64,000 bases of DNA from Jacaranda mimosifolia (lineage: Eukaryota > Streptophyta > Magnoliopsida > Lamiales > Bignoniaceae), in the NCBI GenBank assembly GCA_018894105.1, contig CM032118.1:31972690-32036689 (forward strand), given 5' to 3'. A program made the position numbers and the translations under genes. Positions within the stretch are counted from its first letter, which is position 1. Each line of letters starts with the position of its first letter. Positions 23,300 to 36,032 of this stretch are shown here, one piece after another. Under the pieces are notes generated by a model. The model did no database searches, was not told the origin of the DNA, and saw nothing but the letters and a program-made list of their open reading frames with translations.

Positions 23300-25260
23300 T
23301 ACTCCCAATTTCCCAGGTCATCAATTATGCAAACCCCATTGCCGTTGAGTCTAAACTTTTCTCTCAAATAGCTATAGGATTTTAGCGCCTAAACCTAGTC
23401 AGACAATGATTAAACCTCCCCCTAATTGCTTAGCTTTTCATGTACCTTTCCTAGAGATCGGGCTTTGATTTCCCGTAGGTGAGCGTGTAGCCAATATTAT
23501 CGATCACTTGGGCATTTTCCTACTCAATTGCTGCCTAATTTCTATTAAGAATATCTTAGGTTTTGTCAAAATCATGCAATACTTTGACCTCCAGTGTTTT
23601 TTTATAAAATTTTGGTACCTTTTTATGTCATTTTTTCTGCCCGATTTGGTACCTGGGGCTTCCAATATACCATTGCTCAACCTAAAGCTTGCTTCCTTAC
23701 CAAGCTGCCCTTTTCTGTTGGGCATTGGGAGCATAAGTGGGTTTATATCAAAGTCCCTTCCCATAACCATGAATTGTTGCTAGAGCTTAGGCATTGATAA
23801 ACTTAACTTTACGACCTCGGAGAAGCCTTCTTGGTATGAGGAATTCAAAAAAACTACCTGACTCCTCACCTTTTCCAAATTCCTACACTTATAACGAAAG
23901 AGACTTTTAAACTAGCACATCTTTTGCCTGCACCATTCGACCTCAGAACACTTTGGGTAAATGTTGTGCTTGTTACTTTCCCCCATTTCCTCTTTTTTAC
24001 CTTCTAGCATATTTTGTTTACAGATATGGACGTGTGTGTTGTCATAGTCGCCAATATAACAAAATAAATGAGGGTGGATCTTAAGGCCTCCAATGAAGAG
24101 CTAGCTAACAACCCTAGGTTGAGCAAGGATCAAACAGATTCAACTTACTGAGATACTCCTTATAGACTCCCAATTTTGTTGGTACTCTCCATGAACCTCT
24201 ACTAATATATGTTGTTCCCACAGAGGTCGAGGGCCCATCTTCGCCAAACATTGCTACCATCCCACGACCTTGCTCTTCTCCTTTGCCTTCATGATGAGCT
24301 TGATGATTCTATAGGTATCATCGATGATGAGTCGACCGCCAACGCTCCTAAGTTCAAACATTCATGCAACCATAAGCGACCTTGCAGTAAGTGCAAGGAA
24401 GCTGAGAAAGAGCAATTTAGAAATCTAGACAGTTCTAACATGATGGTAGCAACCGCGAGAGACACTCATTATTCCATAGAGCAAGCTATCGACCTAGAGG
24501 CTTTGGCCAATGTATACAAGTGGATGGCTATGCTAGCGTGAATTGCAAGAATCCCTTTATTCCTAACCCTAATTCAACTCTTGGCAATCTTCAACTCTTA
24601 TCAGCTGGATAGGTATAGATTCGTACAACCTATATAACAACATAACCACCAAGGCAGATCAAACTGTTCTCACTGACACTTCTCTAATTAGGCCAAAGGA
24701 CCAAATGACCCACAATTTGATGCAAATTAGTTTCTATTAACCATCAATCTTGATGTCATTACATATTGCTACCTTTTGTAGATTGTCTATACCTACTAAG
24801 TCAATCTTCAAAATATAGTTTGTCGTGCAAGTATGAAGTTGACTACCAATTAGTGAGCACTCAAAAAGCTACCACCAAGACCAATGAGGCATATGAGAAA
24901 GCAACTTTAAAGTTGGAGGCTTGCCAACCAGACCATTGCTTCTCAAGATAGGTCTTATGAATGAAAAAAACTAGGTTGATCGATATGATGAGAGGTTAAG
25001 AATTGTTAAGGTTCAACTGGCTGCTACTCGATGCAAGCTTTCTCTTTTAAAGAAAGCGCATGCTATAGTGGCAATATGAGGCAATCGGTAATAAGGTGTT
25101 GTTAAATTCAAGGCATTAGAAGAGTTCAAGGACAAGATCAAAGAGGCTTGTCAAACTGTTGCAGAGGATTTCACCCATTCTTCCGTCTTTGAGCACACAA
25201 TGTTAAGTAAGGTTGCCTAGGATAGCTTTTCTACTTTTGAGAAGGCAAAGGCCTAACTAC
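23300..25260 (+). pseudogene. Decayed Transposase_28-like ('putative gypsy type transposon') protein, copy 1
   Basis: Broken frames around 23330-23800 contain, in order, HLGIFPTQLLPNFY in one frame, then FYKILVPFYVIFSARFGTWG and VGHWEHKWVYIKVPSHN in another. The order resembles the N-terminal block of PF04195 (Transposase_28): a leucine-rich helix with QL.PN, then a W-rich 'GWK..FF.V' segment. Downstream, 24209-25260 has stretches rich in Lys, Glu and Ala (KEAEKEQFRNLD, TKTNEAYEKATLKLEA) that look like the coiled-coil tail of such proteins. The family has no proven biochemical role and is linked to Ty3/gypsy elements. The call rests on motif order only. Confidence 0.45.
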
Positions 25261-26255
25261 AGTATTGGGTGGTGATTTGACGTTAGGATTGATCCTTTGT
25301 GGGGTTAAGTTCTACTGGTTCCGAGTTGGGTCTTGGGATTAACAGTACTTAGGGGTTGGACCTAAAACTATGACAAGGTCATTAGAATCGCTAGGGGATC
25401 CTAGTGAAAACCCTCTAATACTCAAATCAGATCGTAGGGTAGAAAAGGATATGGGAAACAATAAGAAAATATAAGGGCAGCTAGAAAATATAAAAGCGAA
25501 TATAGTGATGAAAAGATACTCGAAAAGCATAGGGCTTAAGGTCTTTATAGCTGCGACACTTGGCTGACATCCTTTGAATGATGTCGCAACATCCTGTTCA
25601 TACATGTGGAGCTCAATTAAATGTGAGGATTGATTCGATTCAGGTTCAATTAATGAGGTCGAGCCCAACCCGTTATAAAAAATGTGCAAATCCACTTTGA
25701 TTTGAGGTATTTCTCCCTATTTGAAACTCCCTTATCATTAATCCCCCAACTTCATGAAGTCAGAGTACAAAGTGCAGAGGTCGAGCTCGAACTCAAACTT
25801 GACGAAATACAGATCTTATCTTTCATCTTGATGCATGCATCGGCAAAAGGGCTTGTCAATATTTATATGCATTTGTAATTGTCTATTTCATTATTGTTAT
25901 TTATTTCATTTTTATTTAATATTACTTATATTTTTCAGCAAATAGAATGTCATTAAATATGTCCGTTCATTCAATGCTCTTGATAACTGTGAAAGCATCC
26001 TGGCTACTACTGCCATTTTCTCTTACTACAAAAATGCCTCATCATTCTTTCTACCTTCATTTTAAAAGATTTCAAGGTCTTGAAGAGGTCCCACAACATC
26101 AGAGTAACTAAGTGATCTCAACTTCCAAGCAATCAACCTACCTCCATGATCTTGGTATCGTCCTCTTTTCTCTATTTATGGCTTCTTGAACCACTAGTGA
26201 TTGTACTCATAGCACCTACTAGGTTTGTAAATAATAACTATGTAACATTTGTTCC
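25261..26255. other. Unassigned sequence between two Transposase_28-like fragments
   Basis: Frames of 118 codons (-, 25339-25695) and 64 codons (+, 25684-25878) have no recognisable domain. It may be decayed retroelement sequence. Confidence 0.35.
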
Positions 26256-26955
26256 ATGGGTCGACGGTCGAGTTTAGTGTCAAACGAGACTTCTAGTCCT
26301 CTTTTTTCTAATAATGTACTTAATAATCAAACTAAACTCCAACCCCTCGAACCTTGTAATGAACTCCTTGACCTTTATGCTAATCTATCTCATCATATTA
26401 AGCATTCTTCCTTGAGTCATAATGATGTCGCTAGGATCCTATCTCATTACCATATTCCATTAAGAGAATAGAATAATAATTATTGTTGTTGAAGAACGTA
26501 TGTATAACCCTCCCCTTCGATGCCATATTTTTTACCTTGCATCTTTAGATACTGGTCTAATGTTCCTTCTTGATAATAAAGTCGAGGATATCTTACTTAA
26601 CCTTAGGATCTGTCCTACTCAACTCTTACCTAATTCTTTTTGGCACATCACGAGCTTTATAATAGTGATATCCTAATTTGACATCAAGTCATCATTCAAA
26701 AACTTTTGGACTCTGTATTCGCTCCCTCATCAAGTTGTAGTAGTGATGATGGTCTTTTCTACCTCATAAGAAAGACTATAGGTTCTCAGATAAGCCTCCA
26801 TTTTCTGTGGGAAATGACGGGAAAGATAAGTACTTTTCCCTAGAAATCCCTTTAATCATTTCTACCGTCTTAAACGATCTTAGGTAACTAACAAACTAAA
26901 TCCACCATCTCTTGAGCCATCTTAGGAGACGAGTTCATTAAGAATCATCTTTATT
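26256..26955 (+). pseudogene. Decayed Transposase_28-like fragment, copy 2
   Basis: Frame 26256-26471 gives an N-terminal leader. After a stop and shift, ERMYNPPLRCHIFYLASLDT, GLMFLLDNKVEDILLNLRIC and PTQLLPNSFWHITSFIIV follow at 26490-26680. This matches, position by position in pattern, the antisense protein in the other gypsy element (GRIHQPPTGCIIVFEDELRC, GLRFPLVESIIDLLRGL, with TQLFPHCF in place of TQLLPNSF). Similarity stops near 26955, where a hAT-like terminus begins. Confidence 0.55.
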
Positions 26956-27110
26956 GCAGTTAGGAGTGGTAATCATGTTGTATTGGGTTATTTCGTGTTA
27001 GGTGGGGGTTAGATTACAAAATTTTTGCTCAACATGAACTAACCCGAAAAGTACTCGACCCAATAAGTGTCAACCCGATACCAACTTGAAATTTTTTGAG
27101 TCAAATTTAT
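26956..27110. mobile_element. Possible hAT terminus
   Basis: The sequence TAGGAGTGGTAATCATGTTG, followed by ATTGGGTTA and ACCCGA-type blocks, resembles a hAT end. A weakly matching inverted counterpart lies near 48409. No clean duplication is visible, so this is tentative. Confidence 0.3.
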
Positions 27111-29025
27111 TTCAACATTTAGTTTAGTAATTGATTTTCCCTACTACCAGATGCTTTGTTGTTAGAGTTAGTGTGTTTGAGTTAGTTTTCCCTAACTTCT
27201 TTGTGTACTTCATGAGATTTCAATAGCACATATCCAATTTGGATTTTCCAATCTCATTAAATAATTTTCATTCTTTGTTTGGGGTGGGCAAAGTGTCTAA
27301 CGAACCTTTCTTTGACATATCCCCCAAACCAATAGTACATTTTTGAGTAGTTTGCTTTCCTTGCAAATGTATTGGAATGAGAGATTTCTCTTCGTGCGAG
27401 ACGAGGGTTAGGTTATTCCTTGTGAGTGGAATAGTCCCCATCATTAGTGCATTGGGTAAGGTCCATTGTGACCCATGCTAGTACTTCAAGGAAGGGGGTT
27501 TATTTGAGTTCTCTTTTGATATGACATATATGTTTGCCATGGATACTTAGGTTATTTTCTTCTTCATTGCTATATTTTTTGCATTTTCCTTAGTACTTAT
27601 GCTTGTTTTTGTTTTCTTTATTCTTTAGTATGTAAGAAGATCGATTTAGCAATGATCCACAGTAGGATAGCAGATGGTGGTTTGTATAAGAAACGCACAA
27701 TAGAGCAGTGCCACAAGGAGGAATTGCCTGCTAGGCAGTGTCCAACCCCATGATTGGTGGTCGAGTGAGGTGCCCACTCAGCCATTTTCAACCGTGCACC
27801 AAGCCGGTACATGCAATGGGTTTGAAATAGTGATTTTGGGGCTAACCAGGATGCATGCATAAGGTTCAATTGCAAGAGGTACTTGTTTACAGCCCTCTTG
27901 TCCTTTTCATGCCGACATGGACAAAGGACTATGCCAGAGTTGCATCATTGATTCATACTGGGATGTGGATAAGACTGTTTTCAGCATCGATAACTTGCAA
28001 GGCGGAGTGAGTGGGTATGATCAAGAAATTAGATATGTTCTTTTCTTCCTAATTAATCGAGCTTGCTGCTGGGTACTTTGCTTAGGTAATTGTTCATTTG
28101 GCCACTTAGTTTGTTTTGCACGTGTGTTTTTCTCATAGTTATGTATAATTATTTGTTCACCATGCCTTACGCTCATTTGAATCAAACTTTGGAACTTAGT
28201 TGTGTAGATGTTTTGCTAAGAAAAGAAAGCAACGTCGATGATATCACGATTTAAAAAGGACGCCGCTAGATTCACTTAGTAGCATTCTCATAAGGAGGAG
28301 GAGTTTGTGAAGTTGCTTAAGAAGCATGATCATCTAAAGGTGTATTACACGAAGGAAATAAAGACTAGAAAAAAGTTCTTAGAGGCTTCTATCGGAAAGA
28401 CAATCATCAACATTACTCGCGAGGATGCAGTCAAGGAATTCAAAGATTTGGATGAGTTCTTAGAGGCAGTTAAGGGAGAGGTGACAATAATCTATGAGCA
28501 TACCATTTAGGGCTACTACCACGTGCTTAGTGAGATTGAGTGATACACTAGGAAAGATTTGTTGTTACTTCAACCCAACATTCTAGTTAATCTTTCTACA
28601 AGAGAGTCTGGTAGGAGGATTTGTTATTGCATGATCCCAACATCCTGATTAATCTTTCTACTAAAAAGTTTGGTAGGGCTTTTGAGCTGGTGCTAATGTT
28701 ATAGTAGAGTGTAGATGGAAGTAGATGAATACTTAGACTAGGAGTTTTTGTTTAACCTTTGTTTTTCTTTTATTTAGGACTACATAGCATTTTTACTTCT
28801 ACATAAGTAATAGTTCAACTTGTTCTTAGTTTTGTTTCCCCTTCATGAGCTGAGTGTTGACTATATGCTTTTTTGCGCTCTTTGATGTCATGAAAATTCA
28901 CTCCCTTTTGCTTAAGAAAGTTCTTTTTTATTTAGTTATATTTATACATTTAGTCAATTGCATGACTTTCAAGTGTTGATGTATTCTTGATGTTTGATCA
29001 TGATGTAGCAGAAGCACATGGTGAG
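27111..29025 (+). other. Decayed sequence, probably retroelement
   Basis: Short frames occur at 27917-28138, 28307-28510 (KKHDHLKVYYTKEIKTRKKF, charged and helix-like) and 27618-27875 (-). None has a recognisable domain. The charged frame at 28307 could be the tail of the Transposase_28-like protein. Location next to the tandem array suggests one element. Confidence 0.35.
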
Positions 29026-29029
29026 GTGT

Positions 29030-29760
29030 TGAACCCTTTCTTATCAAACTTTATTGCGAGCCTCTCTCAAGGGGTTTTACCATATTTGTGCAATGCGCTA
29101 CAAACTGCAAATGTGAGCCTCACTTAGGAGATCTTACCATACTACTTTGTTGTTTGAATCAATTTGATTGTAAGCCTCGTTAGTGAAGTCTAAACACAAA
29201 CATTAGTGTTGCGATGATGATTGGCCATGAGTTTTGTTCAAGATTTCTTACCTCTAATGTTTGACGTGTTGGCCACATGCCCTTAAGGGGTTTGATAGTA
29301 AGCTTTGTAGGTGCGGCCACATACCCTCTGGGACCTTATAGTTGGCTTATGTGCAGCGACCGCGTACTTCTAGGGAAGTCATGTAGTAAGTTTACGCTAA
29401 GATAATTCAATTACAAATGCAGCCACTTACCTTTGGGGGGGGGGATTTGCAATGAGCTTACGAGCAGTGACCAACGAACCCAAGGAAGCTTATAGTGGGT
29501 GTACGCTAAGATAATTCAGTTGCACATACAGTTACTTGCCTCGGGGGATGATTTATGGTGGGCTTACACACGACGACCATGTACTCTTGGGGGAGTCTTA
29601 TAATTGGTTTATACAAAGATTATTTAGTTAAAAGTGTGACCACTTACCTCTTGGAACATTTACAGTTGGCTTATGCATGTCGACCATGTAATCATAGGGG
29701 AACCTTATAGTGAGTTTATGCCAAGATGACCATGTGTTCTTTGGGGGGCTTTATTGTGTA
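29030..29760. repeat. Tandem array, about 109-bp period
   Basis: The block GCTAAGATAATTCA recurs at about 29401, 29510 and, degenerated, 29619. Between copies are variants of GCAGCCACTTACCTTTGGGG, CTTATAGTGAGTTTACGC and CGACCATGTACTCTTGGGG. Earlier, more diverged units (GAGCCTC...CTTACCATA) extend back to about 29030. The position, between an antisense ORF and the gypsy GAG-protease remnant, parallels 41690-42010. Confidence 0.7.
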
Positions 29761-29826
29761 AAATATTGTTCTAGACAAATCAAAAGTCAAGTTAAGAGTG
29801 AAGTAAAAAAGGAATTTACTAAAATC

Positions 29827-30561
29827 AGTGTTTTGAAAATTGAACTGGACCAATCGGTCAGACCAGTCGAATCGTTGATCAAAAGCTAATCTGGCAATTG
29901 GTGAATTATTAAACCAGTCAAAATCGATTCAATTCAATCGGTGGTGGTTCGTCCGATTGACCACCGGTTCATTTATTTTTCTATTTTTTTGAAAATATAA
30001 AAATTATTTGATAGAAAAATAAAAATTATAAAAAAGAAAAGATAAATTATGAGTTGATGGTGATGACTAAAAATTTTGAACATGTAGTTTTTTAAAACAT
30101 GAATTTATTTTCTTGAAATTTAATAAAGTAAATGTTTATGTTTAATTTGTTGTTTTATTTTATTTAATCTTGGATTATGTTGAACATTTAGTATGAAAAA
30201 ACTTATTTTTACTTGGATTTGAAGCATGAAGGGAACAATTACTTAAATTAATGTTAAATATTATTTTTAAATAAATTATGTATTTACAGTTAATTAACTG
30301 TGATATAGTATTTTTTTTTTTAAAAAGTGCTTAAAAATGAGGAAGAATTGAAAAAATTTCAAATAATTTTTTTCTATATTATTGAAAGTTTTTATTTTTT
30401 ATTAATATTAAAATATTATATATATATATATATAAGTAAACATAACTATTACATCAGTATAATATCATACCGGTCAAACGAGTGGTCCAATTAATTGAAC
30501 CGGTCCAACTAGTAACCAGTAACGTTATGATTCTTTATTCAGTCCTATTTTGAGAAGATTA
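29827..30561. mobile_element. TIR element with 9-bp duplication, MULE-like
   Basis: ACTAAAATC is repeated at 29818-29826 and 30562-30570. The inner arms hold inverted GGACC(A/G)-ATCGGTCAGACC and GACCGGTCCAA blocks. The outermost bases (AGTGTTTTGAAAA against, reversed, AATCTTCTCAAAA) match poorly. The body is AT-rich with a (TA)n run at 30418-30434, and there is no transposase. Confidence 0.6.
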
Positions 30562-30729
30562 ACTAAAATCATCAATAAATGGACAAAAAGTATTATCCCA
30601 TGTGGGTTGGTTTTATTTGACTCCAACTGGAATAAATTCTAACTAAACCAAAAAGTGCTTCAAAACTGAAAATAAATAATCCTAACTACTATCATTAATC
30701 AACTAAGAGAAAAGAGAAAACATACGACA

Positions 30730-33020
30730 TCATAGGTGGTTTGCTTAATTGTGCTGGGATGTGGTTCTTGGTGTAAGTATCAACGTGATGTCAGCATTAT
30801 GAACCACACCTTTACCTTTGTCCTTTCTCTTATTATCTTATACTTAATTTGTATGATCAGTCCCTGTAGTATGAGCCTTTATGTTCTTCAAGATGTTGGC
30901 ATAGCATTTCCTGGTGGCGCGTTGGTCGCCAAAAACTTCAGTTGTTCTGCTTGGTGTGAAGAATTTCAGCTTCATATGGTACGTTGACAGCACAACTCAA
31001 AATAAATTTAGAGTAGGTTTCCCAAGATGATATTATATATTAACAAGTTCTTGACTACTCAAAAGTTCACCATCTTCATAACTCGATGAAGATGTGTGTG
31101 CAAAGAGAGGTAGAGGGATTTTTCCTAGTGCTTCTCCTATGTCGCAGTAAACCCCAATAAAGGAGTGTTGATATTTATAGTTAGACATTAGCTACTCAAA
31201 GCTGAAGGTATGTATCATGAAAAAATATGTCAGTCGTGTTGCCATTGTCCACTAGTATCTTCTTCACCAAGAAATTGGCAAGGGAGATAGAGGTCACCAA
31301 GGCATCAAGGTGATGTTGGGCATTAGAGGACGCACTTCATAAATTTTCATTACACAATTTATTGAGTCAGTCTGAGTCTGCCTTGCTGCTCATATTAATA
31401 CCTTATTCGCGCTTGATGAGTCTCCTCCAATTGGTCCTCCTAAGATCATTGAGATGATACTAGTCGTAGGCAAGTTCTCTAGGTCCCATTTATGTTGTTG
31501 GTCCTTGGGCTTTGGATGATCATCAGGTCGTAGTCGACGATCCTCACTTCTTCCATCTCTTGGATCACTCTTAGGACTACTCTAACTCTGTGCCACATAC
31601 TTCTTAAGATATCCTCTTTGAATCAACCTTTCAATTTTATCATTTAGTTGTTTACACTCTTTAGTAGTTCGTTCGTGGTTGCGGTGGAAGGAACATCAAT
31701 TATCAAACTTCTACTTCTTTGAGTCATCTATCGTCTTTTAGGGGATGCTAAATGAGGCACCATTGTAATGCCACACTAAGATCTCCATTTGGGGGGCTAC
31801 AAGTGGAGTGTAGGCGGAGAAAATTTGGAGAGGACTGCTCCCATGGTCTTTTAGCTTCTTGCTATTATTTTTACTCTCTTCATCTCGTCTCTTGCATTTA
31901 CCAGCCCCTTAAGGAGCCATAACTTTCTCAATCTTGATGTATTTTTCTATAGGAATGAGGAGCTCCTCCAAAGCTATAAGGATTTTTCCAGCTGTAGACT
32001 CCTAAAACTTTAGTGTTTTAGGTTCTGTTAGATTTTGCTGGCATGAGCTTTTGGTTAATATAGGGGATTTTGTGTATCATTTGGACAAAACAGTTGAAAT
32101 AATCTCTTAGGAATTCTCCGTCCTTTTATTTGATGGTAAGCAAGTATGACATCGTCTTAGGGTACCTGCATTTGATAGAGAAGTTATAGAGGAAACATTA
32201 TGCCAATTGTTTCTAACTCGTGATGGACCCAACTAGCATCTGATTGAGTACATTTAATAAGCATAGTGCGGAACACCTTGCAGTATGCTACATCACTTAG
32301 ATTGCAAAGTTCCATCCTATCTAGGAAGTTATCCAGGTGCTCTTACAGTTCGTCATGCCATCAAATTTCAACAAATTGACTATTTCATTCTAGAGGGAAG
32401 CACCTCTGCCAAGATAGTTTTATAAAAAGGGACTACATTTTAAAAGAGCGATGACTAATGTGATTTGTTGAATCCTTGCTCCTTTTGATGGCTGAGGCAC
32501 TAATAAATGGGTCTAGACTGGTAGTAGTGAACAATCATTAGAAAGGGTATGCTTGAAGGGAGAAGTACATGTCCACTTGTTGAGGTAAAGAATGAAGAGC
32601 AATGTCTCGCTCTGACCTAGTTCTTTGCTCTATCCTCTTTGGGGAGAATAAAGCCACTCGACTCTGATGAGAGGATTATTACTGCTCTTGAGGGCAATGT
32701 TGCTCAGCATAATGGTCGATTTCTTTGGCTGCAGCTTGAGTAGAGGCATTCTCCAACAATGACTTCAATTCTCTTTAGTCATTTGCAGAATTGCATCTCT
32801 AGGTGGTGCCTGCTGTGCGAGCATCTCCTCAAGTGTAGCATGCATTTTTTAGATAGGTTTTGGTGTTGGACATGACTGCATCTGAGGCTGGTAGTTTTCC
32901 ACATTCTCAGGCCTTGAGATCACTTGATTATTGAAATCTTGAGCTTTAGACCTCATCTACACTCTTAGCATTCCTTCTTCTTTGGTGAGAGTTCCCATAG
33001 ATGACTGCTGCTAAAAAATG
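30730..33020 (-). pseudogene. Ty3/gypsy GAG-protease pseudogene
   Basis: Read on the complement from about 33000 downwards: MGTLTKEEGMLRV, then MHATLEEMLAQQAPPRDAI, then the GAG core EHLDNFLDRMELCNLSDVA and VFRTMLIK (about 32350-32250). A single zinc-knuckle-like segment CSFHRNHERTTKECKQL with ERLIQRGYLKKYV follows (about 31730-31610). The protease-like IS.ANFLVKKILVDNGNT is near 31260, and YHMKLKFFTP near 30980. This is the GAG-protease arrangement of plant Tat-type gypsy elements. No RT, RNase H or integrase follows; the frame ends near 30730. A (G)CAGTCATCTATGGGAAC trace at about 32990-33015 resembles a decayed PBS. Many stops are present. Confidence 0.72.
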
Positions 33021-33887
33021 AAGTTAGGATCCTTTCTAGAAATCAGTAAAATTTGGAGTTTTTTTATCTTTGGAACACAGTGCATAGAGTTCTCAATTGT
33101 CGACTTTTTGCAAATGATTTCTTATACCTAATTTGACTTTGAGGCTTAGTATTTATAATGTTATTTTTTTTCTTAGTTGGTATCGATCTACTAAGGTCTA
33201 GATGTCCTCCTTGGTGGGTTTAATCAATTAGCTCTTTAGTCTTTTTTTTATCTGTTTACCATTTAATTGATTGGACATTTTGTCATTTCTTACCTTTTTA
33301 CCCTCAAAAACTTAACTTGCCATATCAACTTATGCCAAAAATTATGAAAAAAGTCAACATTGTACTCCTACAGTCCAAATTTTGTACCATGGAGCAATTT
33401 GATAGCAACAATTAGACTTCATGCAATTTCTTGTACAACATCATCAATATAAAAACTTCAATGTTAAACCAAAATTCCGTGGACAACTTAATTTTAACAA
33501 CTATGAAATTGTATTCGACAAAGAAATATGAATCATCCCATTCAATCATTAAGTAGCAAACAGTAATAATTAATTCATTAAAAACCAATTTGGAGTTAAA
33601 TTGTTTGAAAATAATATCAAGTCATTAATCAAAAATGCTAAAAGCATATCATATTCCAACTTTTAACTTCAGGCATAGCTCTTATTACTATTCTCTTCTT
33701 CAAATTGAGGTTTGCTATAATGAATAAGTACACAAAGCATTAATTCATAAATAATATGCTTACATATATACTTACATTGTGATAAATTTCATATAGAATA
33801 ATAAAAATAGTTAACAAAGTTTAGGGGATGAAAGATCAAAATCCTCTATATCAAGATCAGCAACATTGGAGTTATCATCTCAATACT
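33021..33887. other. AT-rich sequence, possibly decayed LTR plus hAT 3' flank
   Basis: It lies upstream (on the - strand) of the GAG remnant and downstream of the hAT stop codon at 33888. An LTR for the gypsy remnant would be expected at its left side, but I cannot find its repeat partner. No frame is supported. Confidence 0.3.
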
Positions 33888-35251
33888 TTATTTGGCATCA
33901 CTTTCATTGGGACACAACTTCATAATATTTTCAATCAATTCATCCAATTTTACTTCAATAAATACTATATCAATTAAACAATAAAAATAATTAGTTTACA
34001 ATTAAACACTTCCCATTGATCAAAGTAGTGATAAGAAAAAGTTTACTCTTCTATTCAAAAAGCCAGTCCTTACAACAGATTAGTGCTTCAACAATATTTA
34101 GCTTTAATGCGTGTATTGATCAAGAATCCTTTCACCAATGCTGAAAGTGATTCAGATGTAACAATAAAGATGGGTACAATCAATATACCCATTGCCATTT
34201 GAGCAAGTTCAGGATATTTAAATGAGTGTGCTTTCTAAAAACTATATATATCAAGGTTTGTATTTTTTTTCTTCCAATTCTTAGTTCATCTAAATACAAC
34301 TCTAATTGACTTTTTTTTAGCACTAGTGATGAATTCCAAGCTTTGAACTTAGTCAATTTCTTGGAATTATAATTAAAATAAGTTAAGAACATTAAATGAT
34401 AAAATGCTAATTAGTTTAAATAAAATACTAATCATTTAAAGTACCATCAACACATCCACACAACTTATGCATTAAGTTAGAGGAGTATAGATATTATACT
34501 CAATCATGCCTTGAGAACTAGAAGTTGATGTATTGGAAGTTGGCATGGTAGAATTTTTCACATACTCATTAAATACAGAAAACATTTTTGCCTTGACATC
34601 TTCACATTCTTAAGATCCAACACCATATATTGTAGGGGTGTAATATGAGTCGAGTCAGCTCATTTTAGTTCAATTCGAGCTCGAGCTTTATAATGAGCTG
34701 AGCTTGATCCTTGATTTAATAATTTACCTTTTTTCTATTTTTAAATATTTTATATATTAATTAAATAATTATTATATATTAATAATTTATTTGTTTTATT
34801 TTTAAATACTTTCTATATATATTAATTAAATAACTATTTATATCAATAATTTACTTTTATCTATTTTTAAATATTTTATACATAATATTAAATAATTATT
34901 ATATATATAATAATAATTAAATTTTATTGAGCTGATATGAGCTCGAGCTAGATTGACACTGAGCTCGCGAGCTCAAGCCCGACCTCAAAATACTAGACTC
35001 GAGCTCAAGCCCAAAGTTTTTTTAGAACTCGACTCATTTACACCCCTATTATATTGTAACAAAACCCAACAAATTGAATTCTATACCTTGGATCAAATAA
35101 AATAGTAAGAGCTAATAGAATATTAAACTCTTTCCAGTACTTGTCAAACTTCTGAAATATTTGAGAGGTAATCTATCTCATGAGACCATATATACTTTCA
35201 AGCTCTTGAGTTAAAGTCAATTGTATAAAAAAAATACTTGAGGAAAGTATA
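33888..35251 (-). pseudogene. hAT transposase pseudogene, C-terminal part
   Basis: The complement continues the 46198-47308 reading exactly at the gypsy insertion site. It shows FDKYWKEFNILLALTILFDP and RYRIQFVGFCY (about 35155-35060), then, after a MITE (34633-35048), KSQLELYLDE (about 34320), and ALKLNIVEALICCKDWLF (about 34110-34050). It ends ELIENIMKLCPNESDAK with a stop at 33890-33888. These are the hallmarks of the C-terminal RNase H-like and dimerisation region of plant Ac/RICESLEEPER-type hAT transposases. Several stops and shifts are present, and the usual FSIGGRVLD segment before ALK is missing. Confidence 0.85.
34633..35048. mobile_element. hAT-type MITE inside the hAT pseudogene
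   Basis: The ends TAGGGGTGTAA and TTTACACCCCTA are perfect inverted repeats over 11 bp. Flanks ATATATTG (34625-34632) and TTATATTG (35049-35056) match in 7 of 8 bases, the hAT duplication size. Subterminal GAGCTCGAGC-type repeats recur on both arms. It relates to 49889-50257. Confidence 0.85.
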
Positions 35252-36032
35252 TGACATGAGACGGCCCAGCAGACCTAGCCCAGTAACACTCAATTAAGAT
35301 AGGAGCCTTAAGCTTAAATTGTTTTGGATCGAGCAGACGTTCAACTGCTACTCGACTTCTGGATCCCTACCCATTGTGGCAAATATTAGCATTCCTGATC
35401 GACTCGATTATGGTCGATAGCCTCCTTTAGGCGACCTCAATCCTTCGACCAGAATAAGCCTAGTGACCAAGATCCTAGGTGACATTCCCGCTGATGTGCT
35501 CATCTCGACCAAAGGGGTCGAGGAAAGACAAAAACCCTTCAGCTGCATTGTATGCCTTGCCAGGTGTCGTGTTACCGCATTAATGGCGCGTGCCACCAAC
35601 AGTACTACTTTTTGCAGCCGTGTTAGGCTACGGAGCGCTTCCAATGTACCACTTGTCCTAAGTAGCTGGAGGCAGCGCCACCTGGAACAGTACACAAGCT
35701 AGATAAGACAAGAAAGTCCTCAAGCAAAGACACTGGCCCTTCTTACACAATAGGGGCATCAAGGACATATCAACCACCATGAGAAGGCTATAAATACCCC
35801 ATCACAACCCTTTAGCAAGGTATGTCATTTCTTATCTTGTGCTCCTACTCCACTGCTCTTATCTTTTAGTCAATCCTTACTGATTTGAGCATTGGAGCTA
35901 GGCTAGCCTGACGTTTGCTGTTGATTGCAGAACTTGACCCCGATTCACTAGAGCCTCATTCCTTGACCACCCCTTAGGTTGATTTCATTTAATCTCAACC
36001 CAATAACTAATATACGATATTCACCCTTATCA
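35252..36032 (+). repeat. 5' LTR of the gypsy element
   Basis: Its 781 bp begin TGACATGAGACGGCCCAGC and end TTCACCCTTATCA. It matches 45400-46197 throughout, with many C/T and G/A differences. TATAAATA at 35789-35796 is conserved in both copies. Confidence 0.92.

Noticed and set aside
30736..30987. 83-codon plus-strand frame
   Set aside because: It is the shadow of the minus-strand gypsy protease-flanking segment (YHMKLKFFTP).
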